Positions 53,616-64,000 of a DNA stretch of 64,000 nucleotides are shown here, one piece after another. Below the pieces are notes generated by a model. The model was not told the DNA's origin and did no database searches. It saw only the letters and a list, made by a program, of their open reading frames with translations. A program made the position numbers and the translations under genes. This stretch comes from Caballeronia sp. SBC1 (lineage in GTDB: Bacteria > Pseudomonadota > Gammaproteobacteria > Burkholderiales > Burkholderiaceae): contig NZ_CP049158.1 of NCBI RefSeq assembly GCF_011493005.1, forward strand, positions 124,001-188,000, given 5' to 3'. The first letter of the stretch is position 1, and every line of letters starts with the position of its first letter.

Positions 53616-54716
53616 TTGACATCACAGCACGACAAATCCGACGCTCGCCAGTCAGCCGTGCGAAGCGTCGCTCGCGGCGACGTACTGGAGACGGGCACTC
53701 CGCGCGCCGCGAAGATCGACGAAACCGGCCGCGCTGTCCAGGCGGCCAACGAGCAAATTTCAAGCACCCTGCAGCATGTGTTGTCGACCGGTGCTGCGCA
53801 GGACCCGGGCACATTGATGGACACCATCAAGACATTGATGAGCGGCCTCTCCCCCGATGAAACCACCGCTCTGCGCAGCGTCATGCTGGAGGGTGATCCG
53901 GCACTTTGGCATGCTCGCGCTTCACGGCATCCCGACGACGAACTGTCGCGTGACTGGCGTGGGGGCGGGTATCCGTATCGGAACCTGATGTCGCGCCATG
54001 CGTACGAGAAGCAGAAGTATGCGTTGCAGGTCGAATTGCTGAAACTGCAGGCGTGGGTACGGGAGACCGGCCAGCGTCTGGTGATCCTGTTCGAAGGGCG
54101 AGACGCTGCCGGCAAGGGCGGTGCCATCAAGCGCTTTATGGAGCACATGAATCCGCGTGGCGCCCGGGTTGTCGCGCTCGAAAAGCCGACCGAGTCCGAG
54201 CGCGGCCAATGGTACTTTCAGCGTTACGTTCAACACTTGCCGACATCGGGCGAAATCGTGCTGTTCGATCGCTCCTGGTACAACCGGGCAGGCGTGGAAC
54301 GAGTGATGGGGTTTTGTTCGGAACATGAATACAACGACTTCATGCAGCAGGTTCCCGAGTTCGAGCGGCAACTCGTTCGAAGCGGCATGCATGTCGTCAA
54401 GTTCTGGTTTTCGGTGAGTCAGGAAGAACAGCTCCGGCGTTTCAAGGAACGCGAGATTCATCCGCTCAAGCAATGGAAACTCAGTCCCGTGGATCTTGCG
54501 TCGCTGGATAAGTGGAACGAATACACGGACGCCAAGGAAGCAATGTTCGCGCAAACGGATACGGCCGATTCTCCGTGGGCGGTGGTCCGGTCGGATTGCA
54601 AGAAGCGAGCGCGGCTCAATGCGATGCGCCATATCCTGCATAAGTTGCCATATGCGAATCGGGATGTCCGCGCGATTGGTATGGTCGATCCGTTGATCGT
54701 GGGGCGGGCTTTGTAG
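53616..54716 (+). CDS. ppk2: Polyphosphate kinase 2
   Basis: 366 aa nucleotide kinase that uses polyphosphate. Walker A is LFEGRDAAGKGGAIKRFMEH; the lid/Walker B region is VLFDRSWYNRAGVERVMGFC. Family segments YFQRYVQHLPTSGEIV and WFSVSQEEQLRRFKERE are present. The start is a TTG at 53616 with AAGGA 8 bases before; the next Met is too far inside. The first about 100 residues are a variable extension. Confidence 0.93.
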   Translation: MTSQHDKSDARQSAVRSVARGDVLETGTPRAAKIDETGRAVQAANEQISSTLQHVLSTGAAQDPGTLMDTIKTLMSGLSPDETTALRSVMLEGDPALWHARASRHPDDELSRDWRGGGYPYRNLMSRHAYEKQKYALQVELLKLQAWVRETGQRLVILFEGRDAAGKGGAIKRFMEHMNPRGARVVALEKPTESERGQWYFQRYVQHLPTSGEIVLFDRSWYNRAGVERVMGFCSEHEYNDFMQQVPEFERQLVRSGMHVVKFWFSVSQEEQLRRFKEREIHPLKQWKLSPVDLASLDKWNEYTDAKEAMFAQTDTADSPWAVVRSDCKKRARLNAMRHILHKLPYANRDVRAIGMVDPLIVGRAL

Positions 54717-54751
54717 GTAGGCGTTTGAGGGGGATTGCTGATTCTTTCGAC

Positions 54752-54787
54752 GGGTGTAGGTGCAGTCAGCGCTTACACCCATTTTTT
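54752..54787 (+). terminator. Terminator after ppk2
   Basis: 12-bp stem GGGTGTAGGTGC / GCGCTTACACCC with two wobbles, loop AGTCA, then ATTTTTT. Confidence 0.9.
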
Positions 54788-54846
54788 ATGTCCAGAAGTT
54801 CGTCCCACGGGCAACGTTTCTACACGACGTCACTGAGGACCCGGAT

Positions 54847-55077
54847 ATGACAGATCGAGACGAAAATAAAGCAAAACGAATGGCAAGTGATGATCCGGTT
54901 TTCATCGCAGGCCGCGGCCATCCAGCCCATGTCTGGCTGCCCATCGAAGAGTTTCCATGGGGCGCCGACGCCTCAAGCGCGAGCATTCTCGTGCGGTTAG
55001 CTGCTCCAGACGCTGCGGATATCGAATTCGAGGCGCCTCCATCAGGCCGCGCATCCCGAGCGGCTGACTTCTCCTGA
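54847..55077 (+). CDS. Small hypothetical protein, Phd-like segment
   Basis: 76 aa from MTDRDENKAK. The stretch PVFIAGRGHPAHVWLPIEEF resembles the C-terminal half of Phd/YefM antitoxins (the pattern x-I-x-x-R-G-x-P-A-x-V-L-x-I-E-E-F), but the DNA-binding half is missing and no toxin gene follows. It may be a decayed antitoxin. Start uncertain; an in-frame codon at 54760 is possible but lies within the ppk2 terminator. Confidence 0.5.
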   Translation: MTDRDENKAKRMASDDPVFIAGRGHPAHVWLPIEEFPWGADASSASILVRLAAPDAADIEFEAPPSGRASRAADFS

Positions 55078-55299
55078 TTCGCTTCCTTAACTGGTCGGCG
55101 GCGCGGCTAAACGGCTGAGTCTTTTCTGCATTCCGGTTGATCCTCCCATCCCGGTACTCCCCATACAGGTAGCTCCACTACCACCCTAACCCACTGTTTT
55201 ATATCAGTTTTTTCTTGGGTCATAGCGCAATGCGCTGTCCTGCGTGGCATAATCATCAAACCAAAAAACATCCCCGCAGTCACAACACCTGAAAAGACC

Positions 55300-56709
55300 A
55301 TGGCCCAGACCCTGTACGACAAGTTGTGGAACTCGCATGTGATCCACACCGAGGAAGACGGTACGTCCATCCTCTACATCGACCGTCATTTGCTCCACGA
55401 AGTAACCAGCCCGCAAGCGTTCGAGGGTCTGAAACTGGCCGAACGGCCGGTGTGGCGAATCAGCGCGAACCTGGCGGTGTCGGATCACAACGTACCGACA
55501 ACCGACCGCTCGCACGGCATCGCGGACCCGATCTCGAAGCTGCAAGTGGACACGCTTGACGACAACTGCGACGCCTACGGCATCACGCAGTTCAAGATGA
55601 ACGACTTGCGCCAAGGCATCGTGCACATCATCGGGCCGGAACAAGGCGCGACGCTGCCGGGTATGACCATTGTTTGCGGTGACTCGCATACCTCCACGCA
55701 CGGTGCGTTCGGCGCGCTGGCGCATGGCATCGGTACGTCGGAAGTCGAGCACGTGCTGGCCACGCAAACGCTGCTGCAAAAGAAGAGCAAGAACTTGCTC
55801 GTCAAGGTCGAAGGACCGCTGCCGCGCGGCTGTACCGCAAAAGACATCGTGCTTGCCATCATCGGCAAGATTGGTACGGCGGGCGGCAATGGTTACGCCA
55901 TTGAGTTCGGCGGTTCGACCATCCGGGCGTTGTCGATGGAAGGCCGCATGACGGTCTGCAACATGGCGATCGAAGCGGGCGCCCGGGCAGGCATGGTTGC
56001 CGTCGATGAAACCACCATCAACTACCTGAAAGATCGTCCGTACTCGCCGCACGGTGCGGAATTCGAGCAGGCAGCCACCTACTGGCGCACTTTCACGTCC
56101 GATCCGGGCGCGAAGTTTGATCGCGTCGTGGAGTTGAATGCCGCTGAAATCGTGCCGCAAGTGACGTGGGGCACGTCGCCGGAAATGGTGACGTCCATCG
56201 ACGGCCGCGTGCCGGACCCTGAACGCGAAAAGGATCCGGTCAAGCGCGACGCGATCGAACGCGCGCTGAAGTACATGGCGCTCGAACCGAACACGCCGAT
56301 GCAGTCGATCAAGCCGGACAAGATTTTCATCGGCTCGTGCACGAATGCGCGCATCGAAGACTTGCGCGCCGCGGCGTATGTCGTGAAGACGCTCGGCCGC
56401 CGCGTGGCACCGAACATCCGTCTGGCCATGGTCGTGCCGGGTTCTGGTCTCGTGAAGGCGCAGGCCGAACGCGAAGGGCTCGACAAGGTGTTCCTCGACG
56501 CAGGCTTCCAGTGGCGCGAACCCGGCTGCTCGATGTGCCTCGCCATGAACGCCGACCGGCTGGAGCCGGGTGAACGTTGCGCATCCACGTCGAACCGGAA
56601 CTTCGAAGGGCGTCAGGGCGCAGGCGGCCGTACGCATCTGGTGAGCCCGGCGATGGCTGCTGCGGCGGCCATCGAAGGTCATTTCGTCGATATTCGCGAG
56701 CTTGCATGA
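55300..56709 (+). CDS. leuC: 3-isopropylmalate dehydratase large subunit
   Basis: 469 aa aconitase-type enzyme of leucine synthesis. Substrate and cluster motifs: [11 protein letters not shown] region, [20 protein letters not shown], the cluster Cys in [20 protein letters not shown] and in [18 protein letters not shown]. The C-terminal [20 protein letters not shown] is intact. It works with LeuD, encoded after a short lipoprotein gene. Confidence 0.97.
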   Translation: MAQTLYDKLWNSHVIHTEEDGTSILYIDRHLLHEVTSPQAFEGLKLAERPVWRISANLAVSDHNVPTTDRSHGIADPISKLQVDTLDDNCDAYGITQFKMNDLRQGIVHIIGPEQGATLPGMTIVCGDSHTSTHGAFGALAHGIGTSEVEHVLATQTLLQKKSKNLLVKVEGPLPRGCTAKDIVLAIIGKIGTAGGNGYAIEFGGSTIRALSMEGRMTVCNMAIEAGARAGMVAVDETTINYLKDRPYSPHGAEFEQAATYWRTFTSDPGAKFDRVVELNAAEIVPQVTWGTSPEMVTSIDGRVPDPEREKDPVKRDAIERALKYMALEPNTPMQSIKPDKIFIGSCTNARIEDLRAAAYVVKTLGRRVAPNIRLAMVVPGSGLVKAQAEREGLDKVFLDAGFQWREPGCSMCLAMNADRLEPGERCASTSNRNFEGRQGAGGRTHLVSPAMAAAAAIEGHFVDIRELA

Positions 56710-56837
56710 AACGTATCGTCATTCTGCTGGCGTTGATCGCGGTCGTCGCCGCCGCTGCGGGCTGCAATACGGTCCAGGGCTTTGGCGAAGACATGCGTCA
56801 CCTCGGCAATTCGATCAGCAATGCGGCCAGCAAGTAA
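56706..56837 (+). CDS. Entericidin-like small lipoprotein
   Basis: 43 aa. Lipoprotein signal [20 protein letters not shown] with the lipidated Cys at 20, then [20 protein letters not shown]. This is the EcnA/EcnB entericidin pattern. Its ATG overlaps the leuC stop (ATGA), so it is translationally coupled to leuC and sits inside the leu operon. Confidence 0.9.
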   Translation: MKRIVILLALIAVVAAAAGCNTVQGFGEDMRHLGNSISNAASK

Positions 56838-56881
56838 GCGGCTTTACAGAACGGTCAAGCAAACCAAACCGGTAACGCATC

Positions 56882-57532
56882 ATGGAAAAATTCATCGTAC
56901 ATAGCGGGCTCGTGGCGCCGCTGGATCGCGATAACGTCGACACGGACGCGATCATCCCGAAACAGTTTCTCAAGTCGATCAAGCGCACGGGTTTCGGTCC
57001 GAACGCATTCGACGAATGGCGTTATCTCGATGTCGGCCAGCCGGGCCAGGACAACTCGAACCGGCCGCTGAATCCGGATTTCGTGCTGAACCAGCCGCGC
57101 TACAAAGGTGCATCGATCCTGCTGACGCGCAAGAATTTCGGCTGCGGCAGCTCGCGCGAGCACGCGCCGTGGGCGCTGGACCAGTACGGTTTCCGCGCGA
57201 TCATCGCACCGAGTTTCGCCGATATCTTCTACAACAATTGCTTCAAGAACGGCCTGCTGCCGATCGTCCTGACTGAAAGCCAGGTCGACAAGCTGTTCAA
57301 CGAAACCTACGCGTTCAATGGGTTCAAGCTGACGGTCGATCTGGAGCGCCAGGTCGTGCTGAGCGGCGATGGCACGGAATACCCGTTCGAAGTGCCGGGT
57401 TTCCGCAAGTTCTGCCTGCTGAACGGTTTCGACGACATCGCGCTGACGCTGCGCCACGCCGACAAGATCCGTCAGTTCGAAAACGAGCGTCTCGCGAAGC
57501 AGCCGTGGCTGAACAACCGCCTCGTCGGATAA
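56882..57532 (+). CDS. leuD: 3-isopropylmalate dehydratase small subunit
   Basis: 216 aa swivel domain of the dehydratase. Typical segments: [20 protein letters not shown], the substrate loop [20 protein letters not shown] and [18 protein letters not shown]. Length normal. Confidence 0.97.
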   Translation: MEKFIVHSGLVAPLDRDNVDTDAIIPKQFLKSIKRTGFGPNAFDEWRYLDVGQPGQDNSNRPLNPDFVLNQPRYKGASILLTRKNFGCGSSREHAPWALDQYGFRAIIAPSFADIFYNNCFKNGLLPIVLTESQVDKLFNETYAFNGFKLTVDLERQVVLSGDGTEYPFEVPGFRKFCLLNGFDDIALTLRHADKIRQFENERLAKQPWLNNRLVG

Positions 57533-57584
57533 GTACGAGCAAGCACGAATACGTGCGAACACACAAGAAAAGGAAGGAAACACC

Positions 57585-58652
57585 ATGAAGATTGCAGTGC
57601 TGCCCGGCGATGGAATCGGTCCGGAGATCATCAAGGAAGCCGTCAAGGTCCTGAACGCGCTCGACGAAAAGTTCGAGCTCGAAGAAGCGCCGGTCGGCGG
57701 CGCGGGCTACGAGGCGAGCGGCCATCCACTGCCGGAAGCGACGCTCGCGCTGGCAAAAGCATCGGACGCGATCCTGTTCGGCGCCGTGGGCGACTGGAAA
57801 TACGATTCGCTCGAACGCGCGCTGCGTCCGGAGCAGGCCATCCTGGGTCTGCGCAAGCACCTGCAATTGTTCGCGAACTTCCGTCCGGCTATTTGTTATC
57901 CGCAATTGACGGCGGCTTCGTCGCTGAAGCCGGAAATTGTCGCGGGATTGGACATCCTGATCATCCGCGAACTGAATGGCGATATCTATTTCGGCCAGCC
58001 GCGCGGCGTGCGTTCATCGCCGGACGGCTTGTTTGAAGGCGCGAAGGAAGGCTTCGACACCATGCGTTATTCCGAGCCGGAAGTGCGTCGTATCGCTCAC
58101 GTGGCTTTTCAGGCCGCGCAAAAGCGCACGAAGAAGCTGACGAGCGTCGATAAAGCCAACGTGCTCGAAACGTCGCAATTCTGGCGCGACGTGATGATCG
58201 ATGTATCGAAGGAATACGCGGACGTCGAGCTGTCGCACATGTACGTGGACAACGCGGCCATGCAGTTGGTGAAGGCACCGAAGGCGTTCGACGTGGTGGT
58301 GACCGGCAACATGTTCGGCGACATTCTCTCGGATGAAGCCGCCATGCTGACGGGTTCCATCGGCATGTTGCCGTCCGCCTCGCTTGATAAAAACAACAAG
58401 GGCTTGTACGAGCCGTCGCATGGTTCCGCGCCGGATATCGCGGGCAAGGGCGTGGCGAATCCCCTGGCGACCATCCTCTCGGCCGCCATGATGCTGCGTT
58501 ACTCGCTCGGTAAGCCCGAGCAGGCTGACCGGATCGAAGCGGCGGTGAAGAAGGTGCTTGCGCAGGGTCTGCGTACCGGCGACATCGCGACGCCGGACGG
58601 CCGCACGGTCGGCACAACGGAAATGGGCGACGCGGTGCTCGCGGCGCTCTAA
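57585..58652 (+). CDS. leuB: 3-isopropylmalate dehydrogenase
   Basis: 355 aa. N-terminal [20 protein letters not shown], substrate residues in [16 protein letters not shown], the metal Asp in [20 protein letters not shown] and the NAD loop [20 protein letters not shown] are all present. AAGGAAGGA precedes the ATG. Third step of the leucine branch. Confidence 0.98.
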   Translation: MKIAVLPGDGIGPEIIKEAVKVLNALDEKFELEEAPVGGAGYEASGHPLPEATLALAKASDAILFGAVGDWKYDSLERALRPEQAILGLRKHLQLFANFRPAICYPQLTAASSLKPEIVAGLDILIIRELNGDIYFGQPRGVRSSPDGLFEGAKEGFDTMRYSEPEVRRIAHVAFQAAQKRTKKLTSVDKANVLETSQFWRDVMIDVSKEYADVELSHMYVDNAAMQLVKAPKAFDVVVTGNMFGDILSDEAAMLTGSIGMLPSASLDKNNKGLYEPSHGSAPDIAGKGVANPLATILSAAMMLRYSLGKPEQADRIEAAVKKVLAQGLRTGDIATPDGRTVGTTEMGDAVLAAL

Positions 58653-59120
58653 GCTTCAATACTGGCAACGCGCTTTTTCATCGGATGGTTCAGCGAAAAA
58701 TTCCGGTGAGAAAGCGTCTCGCGGCGGACATCTTTTCACGATGCTGACAATCGCGATATTTCATCTCGATTCGTCGCTTTTAGCGCACGAACCACGTCAA
58801 AAGGCGTGAAACGCTCGCGTCGAGGGACGAATATGCGGGTTATCGTGTAGACTCTTTTGTTATGGCGAAGATCTCTTCAATCTCTCTGGACTCGATATCA
58901 AGCGGCGGCATTAGCTCAGGCGCCCGCACGACTCGTCTCGCCATTACGCGTTCGGACATGCATCTGGGTACGGTTGCGCTGTCCAAACGCATTACGAAAA
59001 CCATTTCCCTCAAAACGATCACGTTCAGCTGATCGCCCGTCGTGTCCGCCCATCTTCCCCGCGCGGTCACGCCGGCGGAGGGTCTGGCAAGCGGGGAAGT
59101 GTCCACACATAAGGTTAGTC
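58653..59120. other. Intergenic region leuB / asd
   Basis: 468 bases. The promoter of asd is expected here. Apart from one possible small frame (58862-59032) no gene is seen. Confidence 0.5.
58862..59032 (+). CDS. Possible 56-aa small protein
   Basis: Open frame [16 protein letters not shown] ... [13 protein letters not shown], Ser/Thr/Ile-rich and unlike neighbouring coding sequence. No ribosome site is visible; TAGACT about 12 bases before the ATG could be a -10 of a leaderless message. Chance occurrence is quite possible. Confidence 0.25.
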   Translation: MAKISSISLDSISSGGISSGARTTRLAITRSDMHLGTVALSKRITKTISLKTITFS

Positions 59121-60242
59121 ATGAATGTAGGTCTCGTTGGTTGGCGCGGCATGGTCGGCAGCGTCCTGATGCAACGCATGCAGCAGGAAGGCGATTTCGA
59201 CCTGATCGAACCGGTGTTTTTCAGCACCAGCAATGCGGGCGGCAATGCGCCGTCGTTCGCGAAAAACGAGACGAAACTCAAGGATGCGACAAGCATCGAC
59301 GACCTGAAAAAGTGCGACGCAATCATTACGTGCCAGGGCGGTGATTACACCAACGAGGTGTTCCCGAAGCTGCGCGCGGCCGGCTGGAAGGGTTACTGGA
59401 TTGACGCGGCGTCGTCGTTGCGCATGAAGGACGACGCGGTCATCATTCTCGACCCGGTGAACCTGAACGTCATCAAGGATTCGCTGGTTAAGGGCGGCCG
59501 GAATTTCATTGGCGGGAATTGCACGGTCAGCCTGATGCTGATGGCGCTCGGCGGCTTGTTTAATCAGAACCTGGTCGAATGGACGACCGCCATGACGTAT
59601 CAGGCGGCTTCCGGCGCGGGCGCGCAGAACATGCGCGAACTGTTGCAGCAAATGGGCGTGCTGTATGGCGCGGCCAAGGAAGATCTGGCGGACCCGTCGT
59701 CGGCTATTCTGGATATCGACAAACGCGTGCAGGCAGTCATGTCCAGCGAGCGTATGCCGATCGATAATTTCGGCGTGCCGCTGGCCGGCTCGCTGATTCC
59801 GTGGATCGACAAGGATCTCGGCAACGGCATGTCGAAGGAAGAATGGAAGGGCGGCGCGGAAACCAACAAGATTTTGGGGCTGCCTGCCATGGGCGAGCCG
59901 GGTTCGGTTCCTGTGGACGGCCTGTGCGTGCGGATTGGCGCAATGCGTTGCCACTCGCAGGCTCTGACCATCAAGCTCAGGAAGGACGTGCCACTGGACG
60001 AATTGCACGGCATTTTGGCATCGGCGAATGATTGGGTGAAGGTTGTTCCGAACGAACGCGAAGCGTCGATGCGCGATTTGTCGCCGGCAGTGGTTACCGG
60101 TTCGCTGACGGTGCCGGTCGGCCGCTTGCGTAAGCTTGCAATGGGCGGCGAGTATCTGTCGGCGTTCACGGTCGGCGACCAGTTGCTGTGGGGCGCGGCG
60201 GAACCGCTGCGCCGGATGCTGCGCATCCTGCTGGACAAGTAA
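59121..60242 (+). CDS. asd: Aspartate-semialdehyde dehydrogenase
   Basis: 373 aa. NADP-binding start [20 protein letters not shown], catalytic Cys in [38 protein letters not shown] and the His-containing [17 protein letters not shown]. It makes aspartate semialdehyde for Lys, Thr, Met and cell-wall diaminopimelate. The ATG at 59121 is used, as the longer frame lacks similarity. Confidence 0.97.
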   Translation: MNVGLVGWRGMVGSVLMQRMQQEGDFDLIEPVFFSTSNAGGNAPSFAKNETKLKDATSIDDLKKCDAIITCQGGDYTNEVFPKLRAAGWKGYWIDAASSLRMKDDAVIILDPVNLNVIKDSLVKGGRNFIGGNCTVSLMLMALGGLFNQNLVEWTTAMTYQAASGAGAQNMRELLQQMGVLYGAAKEDLADPSSAILDIDKRVQAVMSSERMPIDNFGVPLAGSLIPWIDKDLGNGMSKEEWKGGAETNKILGLPAMGEPGSVPVDGLCVRIGAMRCHSQALTIKLRKDVPLDELHGILASANDWVKVVPNEREASMRDLSPAVVTGSLTVPVGRLRKLAMGGEYLSAFTVGDQLLWGAAEPLRRMLRILLDK

Positions 60243-60279
60243 AGTAAACTACGCGCCACGACGCGCAGTAGTTCAATGA

Positions 60280-60305
60280 AGCGTCGCGCTTGCGCGGCGC
60301 TTTTT
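60280..60305 (+). terminator. Terminator after asd
   Basis: 10-bp stem AGCGTCGCGC / GCGCGGCGCT (one wobble) with a TT loop, followed by TTTTT. Confidence 0.85.
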
Positions 60306-60423
60306 CGTTGTGCGGCTGGTTTGCAGGCGGGTTGCCAAAATTGAGCAATCGGTCTGCGGCCAGTTTTGGATGTCGCCCCATTTTGTTGGTTTTTTGTTCG
60401 CTGTCCACTCGCCTGGAGTATCA

Positions 60424-62958
60424 ATGATCGTTCGTCCGAGTCGGCCGCTTCATTCACAGCCTTGCTTCCTCAGCCGCTCGCGGCGCGCGGCGCTGATCGC
60501 GGCAAGCGTCGCGAGTGTGCTGCTCGGAACGTTCGTTTCCTCCGATGCCACCGCCCAGGCCAGCAGCGCGTCTGCCGTTTCGGAGGCATCGGCGCCAGCG
60601 GCTGCGTCGGCTGCAGCGCCCGTCACGCAGTACAGCGTGAAACCCGGGCAGTCGCTCAGCGATATCGCCTCCCAGATCACCGGTTCGACCGACCGCGCCA
60701 CGCGGGAAAAGATGTCGCGGGCGCTCTTCGACGCAAATCCCAACGCGTTCATGGGCCATGACCCCAGCCGGTTGAAACTCGGATCGGTATTGAACGTGCC
60801 GGCGATGGAGGATGTGGGGGTGGCTGCTGCCGCGCCTGGGGCTTCTGCGCCTGGGGCGGCATCGGCGCCGGCAGTTGAGGCTAGCGGTTCGGCAACGGGA
60901 ACGGCTTCGGCTTCGGCGCCGGCCGAAGGGGCGTCGAATGCTGCCGGTGCAGTAAACGGAGCCGCGGCAGCTAGCGGCGCTGTCGCCAAGGTTGCGCCGA
61001 GTGCATCGAGCGGGGCGAATGCGTTGTCGCCGACATCGGAAGCTCAACCTGCGGCGAATGCCAGCGAGGCTGCGAACGCGAGTGAAGCGGCGCCTGCATC
61101 GGAAGCGGCGCCGGCGTTGAGCGCGTCGAGCGCACCTGCGGCGACAGTTGCGCCGGTAAGCGCGCCGTCAACAACGGGTTCTACGGCCGCGTCGGCGAAC
61201 GGGCCGATCGGTTGGCTTGTTGGGGCTGTCGTGGTGATCGGCTTGCTGCTGCTCGTTTTGCGCGCTGGCAAACGACGCCGTGCTGCAAGCGCCGCCGCTG
61301 GGTTGGCAGCCGATGAACGCGCGTCGGAAGAACCGCCGGTGGCATCGACGGAATTTGAGACATCCGTTGTGCCTCCTCGCGACGGATCGACGAGCCACGC
61401 GCAAGCTCCCACAGGCGCTGCCGATCTCGATGGTGTATCGGTTCAGCGCAGTCAAAGCGAGCTGAATGGCGTGGCAGCGAGCATTGAAAACTACGATGCC
61501 GCGCAGTCCTTCGATACCCCAACCGAAGACAAGCCGTTTCCTCCGGCTGAAAGCAATGCAATAGGTGATGGCGCGCGAGTAACGCTCGGCGAGAGCCGTG
61601 CGCAGGATGCAGCAAGTCCGACCCGCGACACGGATACCAAACGCGCGCCATTCATGCCTGATGCGCCCGCAGCGCTTCATCGCGATTTCACACCGCCGCG
61701 CCCGGGTGCGATCGAGGCGGCATTGGCGGCGGAAAGGGCTGCGGCGGATCGGTCCGAGGCATTGCGCGCAGACATGGAGGCCCGGGAACATGAGCTCCGC
61801 GAGGCGGCGGCGTTAGAACAGGTGACGCGAGAGAGCGTGGCGCGAGAGGCGGCAGCGCGAGAATTGGAGGCGCGAGAGGCGGCAGCGCGAGAAGCAGAAG
61901 CGCGAGAAGCAGAAGCACGAGAAGCAGAAGCACGAGAAGCAGAAGCACGAGAAGCAGAAGCACGAGAAGCAGAAGCACGAGAAGCAGAAGCACGAGAAGT
62001 TGCCGCGAGGGAAGCTGCGGCCCGTGAAATGGAGGCTCGCGAAGCGGAAGCCCGTGAGGTCGCCGCACGTGAAGCTAGGGCCCGTGAAACGGAGGCTCGC
62101 GAAGCGGAAGCCCGTGAAGTCGCCGCACGTGAAGCTAGGGCCCGTGAAACGGAAGCCCGCGAAACGGAAGCCCGCGAAGCAGAAGCCCGCGAAGCAGAAG
62201 CACGCGAAGCCGCCGCCCGCGAAGCGCAAGCGCGCGAAGCAGCGACACGCGCATCCAACGAGCACGAAAGCAGAGAGCACGCGGCATCGGTCCAATCGGT
62301 TACACCCGAACCAGCAACGAACCATCCAAACGACGCGGATGATCTATCCGCCTACGATGACGAACCGTCGCCGGCTTCCCGCTTCCCGCAGCCGAAATTC
62401 CCGCAAGAGGCTATCGAAGCCCTGAGCGCGCTCGATTTCGGTTTGCCGCCCCGTCGCGAGGCGCCTGCATCGTCCGACGTCCATGTCCAGCCGCCGATCC
62501 CTGCTGCCCCGACCGAGCACACTGCGCAAAACGAAGCCCCTTTGGCCCCCGCCCCCGCCACACCCCAACCGATCGCCGACCCGGCCGTCTTCGATCGCCA
62601 GAACGAGCAGTATCGCCACCCTGAATCGACCACGCCTCCACCATCCGCGAGCGAGCAAATCGAATCCGGCACGGCTGGCGCGGCATCGGTGGCGGGCCTT
62701 GGCGCATCGCGTTTCGGTCCCCTGAGTCTCGACTTCGACTTGAACTCGCCCGCAAGCCAGACCGAGCCGCTACCGGCTTTCACCCCCGAGCAAATCTCGA
62801 CGATAGCCCGCAACAAGCTCGAACTGGCCGTCGAATACATTGAGCTTGGCGATTTATCCGGGGCGCGCACGTTGCTGCAGGAAGTGATCGAATCGAACGA
62901 TCCGGCCACGCGCCAACCCGCAGCCACGCTGTTATCGACGCTGGCGCCGCTGTCCTGA
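60424..62958 (+). CDS. fimV: FimV-like inner-membrane polar hub protein
   Basis: 844 aa from the ATG at 60424 (GGAG upstream). Signal peptide ([20 protein letters not shown]), a LysM-like peptidoglycan-binding domain about residues 68-130 ([32 protein letters not shown]), an Ala/Ser-rich periplasmic linker, one transmembrane helix ([20 protein letters not shown]), and a cytoplasmic region with a long AREAE repeat coiled coil. It ends in the FimV C-terminal helical domain ([20 protein letters not shown]). FimV-type proteins organise type IV pili, twitching and polar factors. The order asd-fimV-truA-trpF is common in Proteobacteria. Confidence 0.93.
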   Translation: MIVRPSRPLHSQPCFLSRSRRAALIAASVASVLLGTFVSSDATAQASSASAVSEASAPAAASAAAPVTQYSVKPGQSLSDIASQITGSTDRATREKMSRALFDANPNAFMGHDPSRLKLGSVLNVPAMEDVGVAAAAPGASAPGAASAPAVEASGSATGTASASAPAEGASNAAGAVNGAAAASGAVAKVAPSASSGANALSPTSEAQPAANASEAANASEAAPASEAAPALSASSAPAATVAPVSAPSTTGSTAASANGPIGWLVGAVVVIGLLLLVLRAGKRRRAASAAAGLAADERASEEPPVASTEFETSVVPPRDGSTSHAQAPTGAADLDGVSVQRSQSELNGVAASIENYDAAQSFDTPTEDKPFPPAESNAIGDGARVTLGESRAQDAASPTRDTDTKRAPFMPDAPAALHRDFTPPRPGAIEAALAAERAAADRSEALRADMEAREHELREAAALEQVTRESVAREAAARELEAREAAAREAEAREAEAREAEAREAEAREAEAREAEAREAEAREVAAREAAAREMEAREAEAREVAAREARARETEAREAEAREVAAREARARETEARETEAREAEAREAEAREAAAREAQAREAATRASNEHESREHAASVQSVTPEPATNHPNDADDLSAYDDEPSPASRFPQPKFPQEAIEALSALDFGLPPRREAPASSDVHVQPPIPAAPTEHTAQNEAPLAPAPATPQPIADPAVFDRQNEQYRHPESTTPPPSASEQIESGTAGAASVAGLGASRFGPLSLDFDLNSPASQTEPLPAFTPEQISTIARNKLELAVEYIELGDLSGARTLLQEVIESNDPATRQPAATLLSTLAPLS
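61887..61999 (+). repeat. 15-bp tandem repeats inside fimV
   Basis: About seven near-identical copies of GCACGAGAAGCAGAA, encoding AREAE; degenerate copies continue to about 62250. The unit is a multiple of three, so length changes keep the frame. Confidence 0.9.
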
Positions 62959-62959
62959 G

Positions 62960-63790
62960 ATGCCTGTGAAACGTATCGCATTAGGCATCCAGTACGACGG
63001 TTCGGCGTTCAGCGGCTGGCAGACTCAATCGGACGTGCCGACCGTTCAGGACGTTCTCGAACGCGCGTTGGGGAAATTCACGCAGACGCGCGTGCAGACG
63101 GTCGTCGCGGGGCGCACGGATACCGGCGTGCACGCGCTCGGCCAGGTCGTGCATTTCGATACCGAACTCGAGCGCACCGACTTCGCCTGGGTGCGCGGCA
63201 CGAACGCATTCTTGCCGCAGAGCGTCTCGGTCCAGTGGGCGCGTCCGATGCCCGACGACTTCCACGCCCGTTTCGGCGCCTATGAGCGCACCTACTACTA
63301 TGCGCTGTACGTCCACCCCGTCCGTTCGCCGATGATCACCGGCCGCGCCGGCTGGTGCTACGCTTCGCTCGATGCCGCCGCGATGCGCGAAGCTGCGGCC
63401 TGCCTGATCGGCAAGCACGATTTCACCGCGTTCCGCTCGTCCGAGTGCCAGGCGAAGACTCCCGTGAAATACCTGCATCAGATCGATATCGTCGAGCAGG
63501 GCGATTTCATCCACTTCCGGTTTCGGGCGAACGCGTTCTTGCACCACATGGTGCGCAACCTGATGGGGTGTTTTGTCGCCATTGGCCGCGGCAAACATCC
63601 TGCGTCATGGATGGCGGAATTGCTGGAAGCGCGCGATCGCAAACGCGCGGCGCCCACCTTCATGCCCGATGGCCTGTATTTGGCCGAGGTCGGCTATCCT
63701 GAGAACTTCGTGGTGCCCGCGCCGCGTCTGGGGAGCTACCCCTGGAGCGCGGTCTGGCAGGACAACAAAAACGAGACAAAGCATGAGTGA
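62960..63790 (+). CDS. truA: tRNA pseudouridine synthase A
   Basis: 276 aa. Converts U38-40 of tRNA anticodon arms to pseudouridine. N-terminal [20 protein letters not shown], catalytic Asp in [20 protein letters not shown], and [20 protein letters not shown] near the end. It starts one base after the fimV stop. Confidence 0.97.
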   Translation: MPVKRIALGIQYDGSAFSGWQTQSDVPTVQDVLERALGKFTQTRVQTVVAGRTDTGVHALGQVVHFDTELERTDFAWVRGTNAFLPQSVSVQWARPMPDDFHARFGAYERTYYYALYVHPVRSPMITGRAGWCYASLDAAAMREAAACLIGKHDFTAFRSSECQAKTPVKYLHQIDIVEQGDFIHFRFRANAFLHHMVRNLMGCFVAIGRGKHPASWMAELLEARDRKRAAPTFMPDGLYLAEVGYPENFVVPAPRLGSYPWSAVWQDNKNETKHE

Positions 63791-64000
63791 CGGGATGAGT
63801 AACCGGATGAGTAACGGAGCGAGCAGCGATTTGCGTCGGACGAGAATCAAGCTGTGCGGTTTGTCGAAGACGGAAGACGTCGATACTGCTGTCGCACTCG
63901 GCGCCGATGCCGTGGGTTTTGTGTTCTATCCGCCAAGTCCGCGTTCGGTCAGCGTGGGGCAGGCAGTGGAGCTGGCGGAGCATGTGCCGCCGCTCGTCTC
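63783..64000 (+). CDS. trpF: Phosphoribosylanthranilate isomerase (partial, 5' end)
   Basis: The first 72 residues are in the window. After a variable start ([15 protein letters not shown]) comes the TIM-barrel opening [20 protein letters not shown] and [17 protein letters not shown] with the catalytic Cys of KLCG. It overlaps the truA end by 8 bases. The barrel continues beyond base 64000. Confidence 0.93.
   Translation, partial: MSDGMSNRMSNGASSDLRRTRIKLCGLSKTEDVDTAVALGADAVGFVFYPPSPRSVSVGQAVELAEHVPPLV

Overview
The window looks like a chromosomal segment of a Burkholderiaceae bacterium, most likely Paraburkholderia, Caballeronia or Burkholderia. The reasons are the high-GC coding sequence, the order mdh / GntR regulator / sdhCDAB-sdhE-gltA on the left, and leuC-leuD-leuB-asd-fimV-truA-trpF on the right. 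Species is not resolved.

Left core (1-7950): partial mdh on the minus strand; a 600-base gap holding a perfect 26-bp palindrome; a GntR/UTRA regulator; then the succinate dehydrogenase operon, its FAD-assembly factor and citrate synthase, closed by a strong terminator. A small DUF3079-type protein follows. Right core (53.3-64 kb): a YdcH/DUF465 protein, a class 2 polyphosphate kinase, leuC, an entericidin-like lipoprotein, leuD, leuB, asd, fimV, truA and partial trpF.

Accessory block 1 (7962-20340, minus strand) is one long operon for a type II secretion / type IV pilus-like machine: GspG, GspF, GspE, PilM-, PilN-, PilO- and PilP-like proteins, a secretin with a C-terminal cohesin-like domain, and three more pseudopilins. 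The pilN-like gene is split by a complete IS66-family element (13310-15965) with an exact 8-bp target duplication, so the machine may be dead or polar-silenced downstream.

Accessory block 2 (20.9-53.1 kb, plus strand) is an Rhs/YD-repeat polymorphic toxin locus. A mini YD protein and a giant exported Rhs protein (originally about 2049 aa, with a signal peptide, a transglutaminase-like domain, DUF6531 and YD repeats) are followed by toxin/immunity cassettes. The toxin tip of the main Rhs gene is cut off by an IS5-family element (27231-28558, TTAG duplication). An intact copy of the same tip lies downstream as an orphan cassette, followed by two further orphan cassettes with different toxin and immunity pairs. 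SymE-like and XRE genes trail the cassettes.

Between the cassettes lies an apparently mobile unit: a CHC2 primase-helicase, an IstA/IstB-type transposition pair preceded by two small accessory genes (one Cys-rich), a tyrosine recombinase, a HicAB toxin-antitoxin pair and a hairpin-dense noncoding tract. This unit, together with the toxin-1/immunity-1 cassette, occurs twice in direct tandem (10,995 bp per unit, plus the IS5 insertion in copy 1). The junctions lie in a 38-bp Rhs-core sequence present four times, which suggests unequal crossing-over between Rhs cores. The combination of primase-helicase, IstAB, tyrosine recombinase, TA pair and Rhs cassettes is the best candidate here for an undescribed system.
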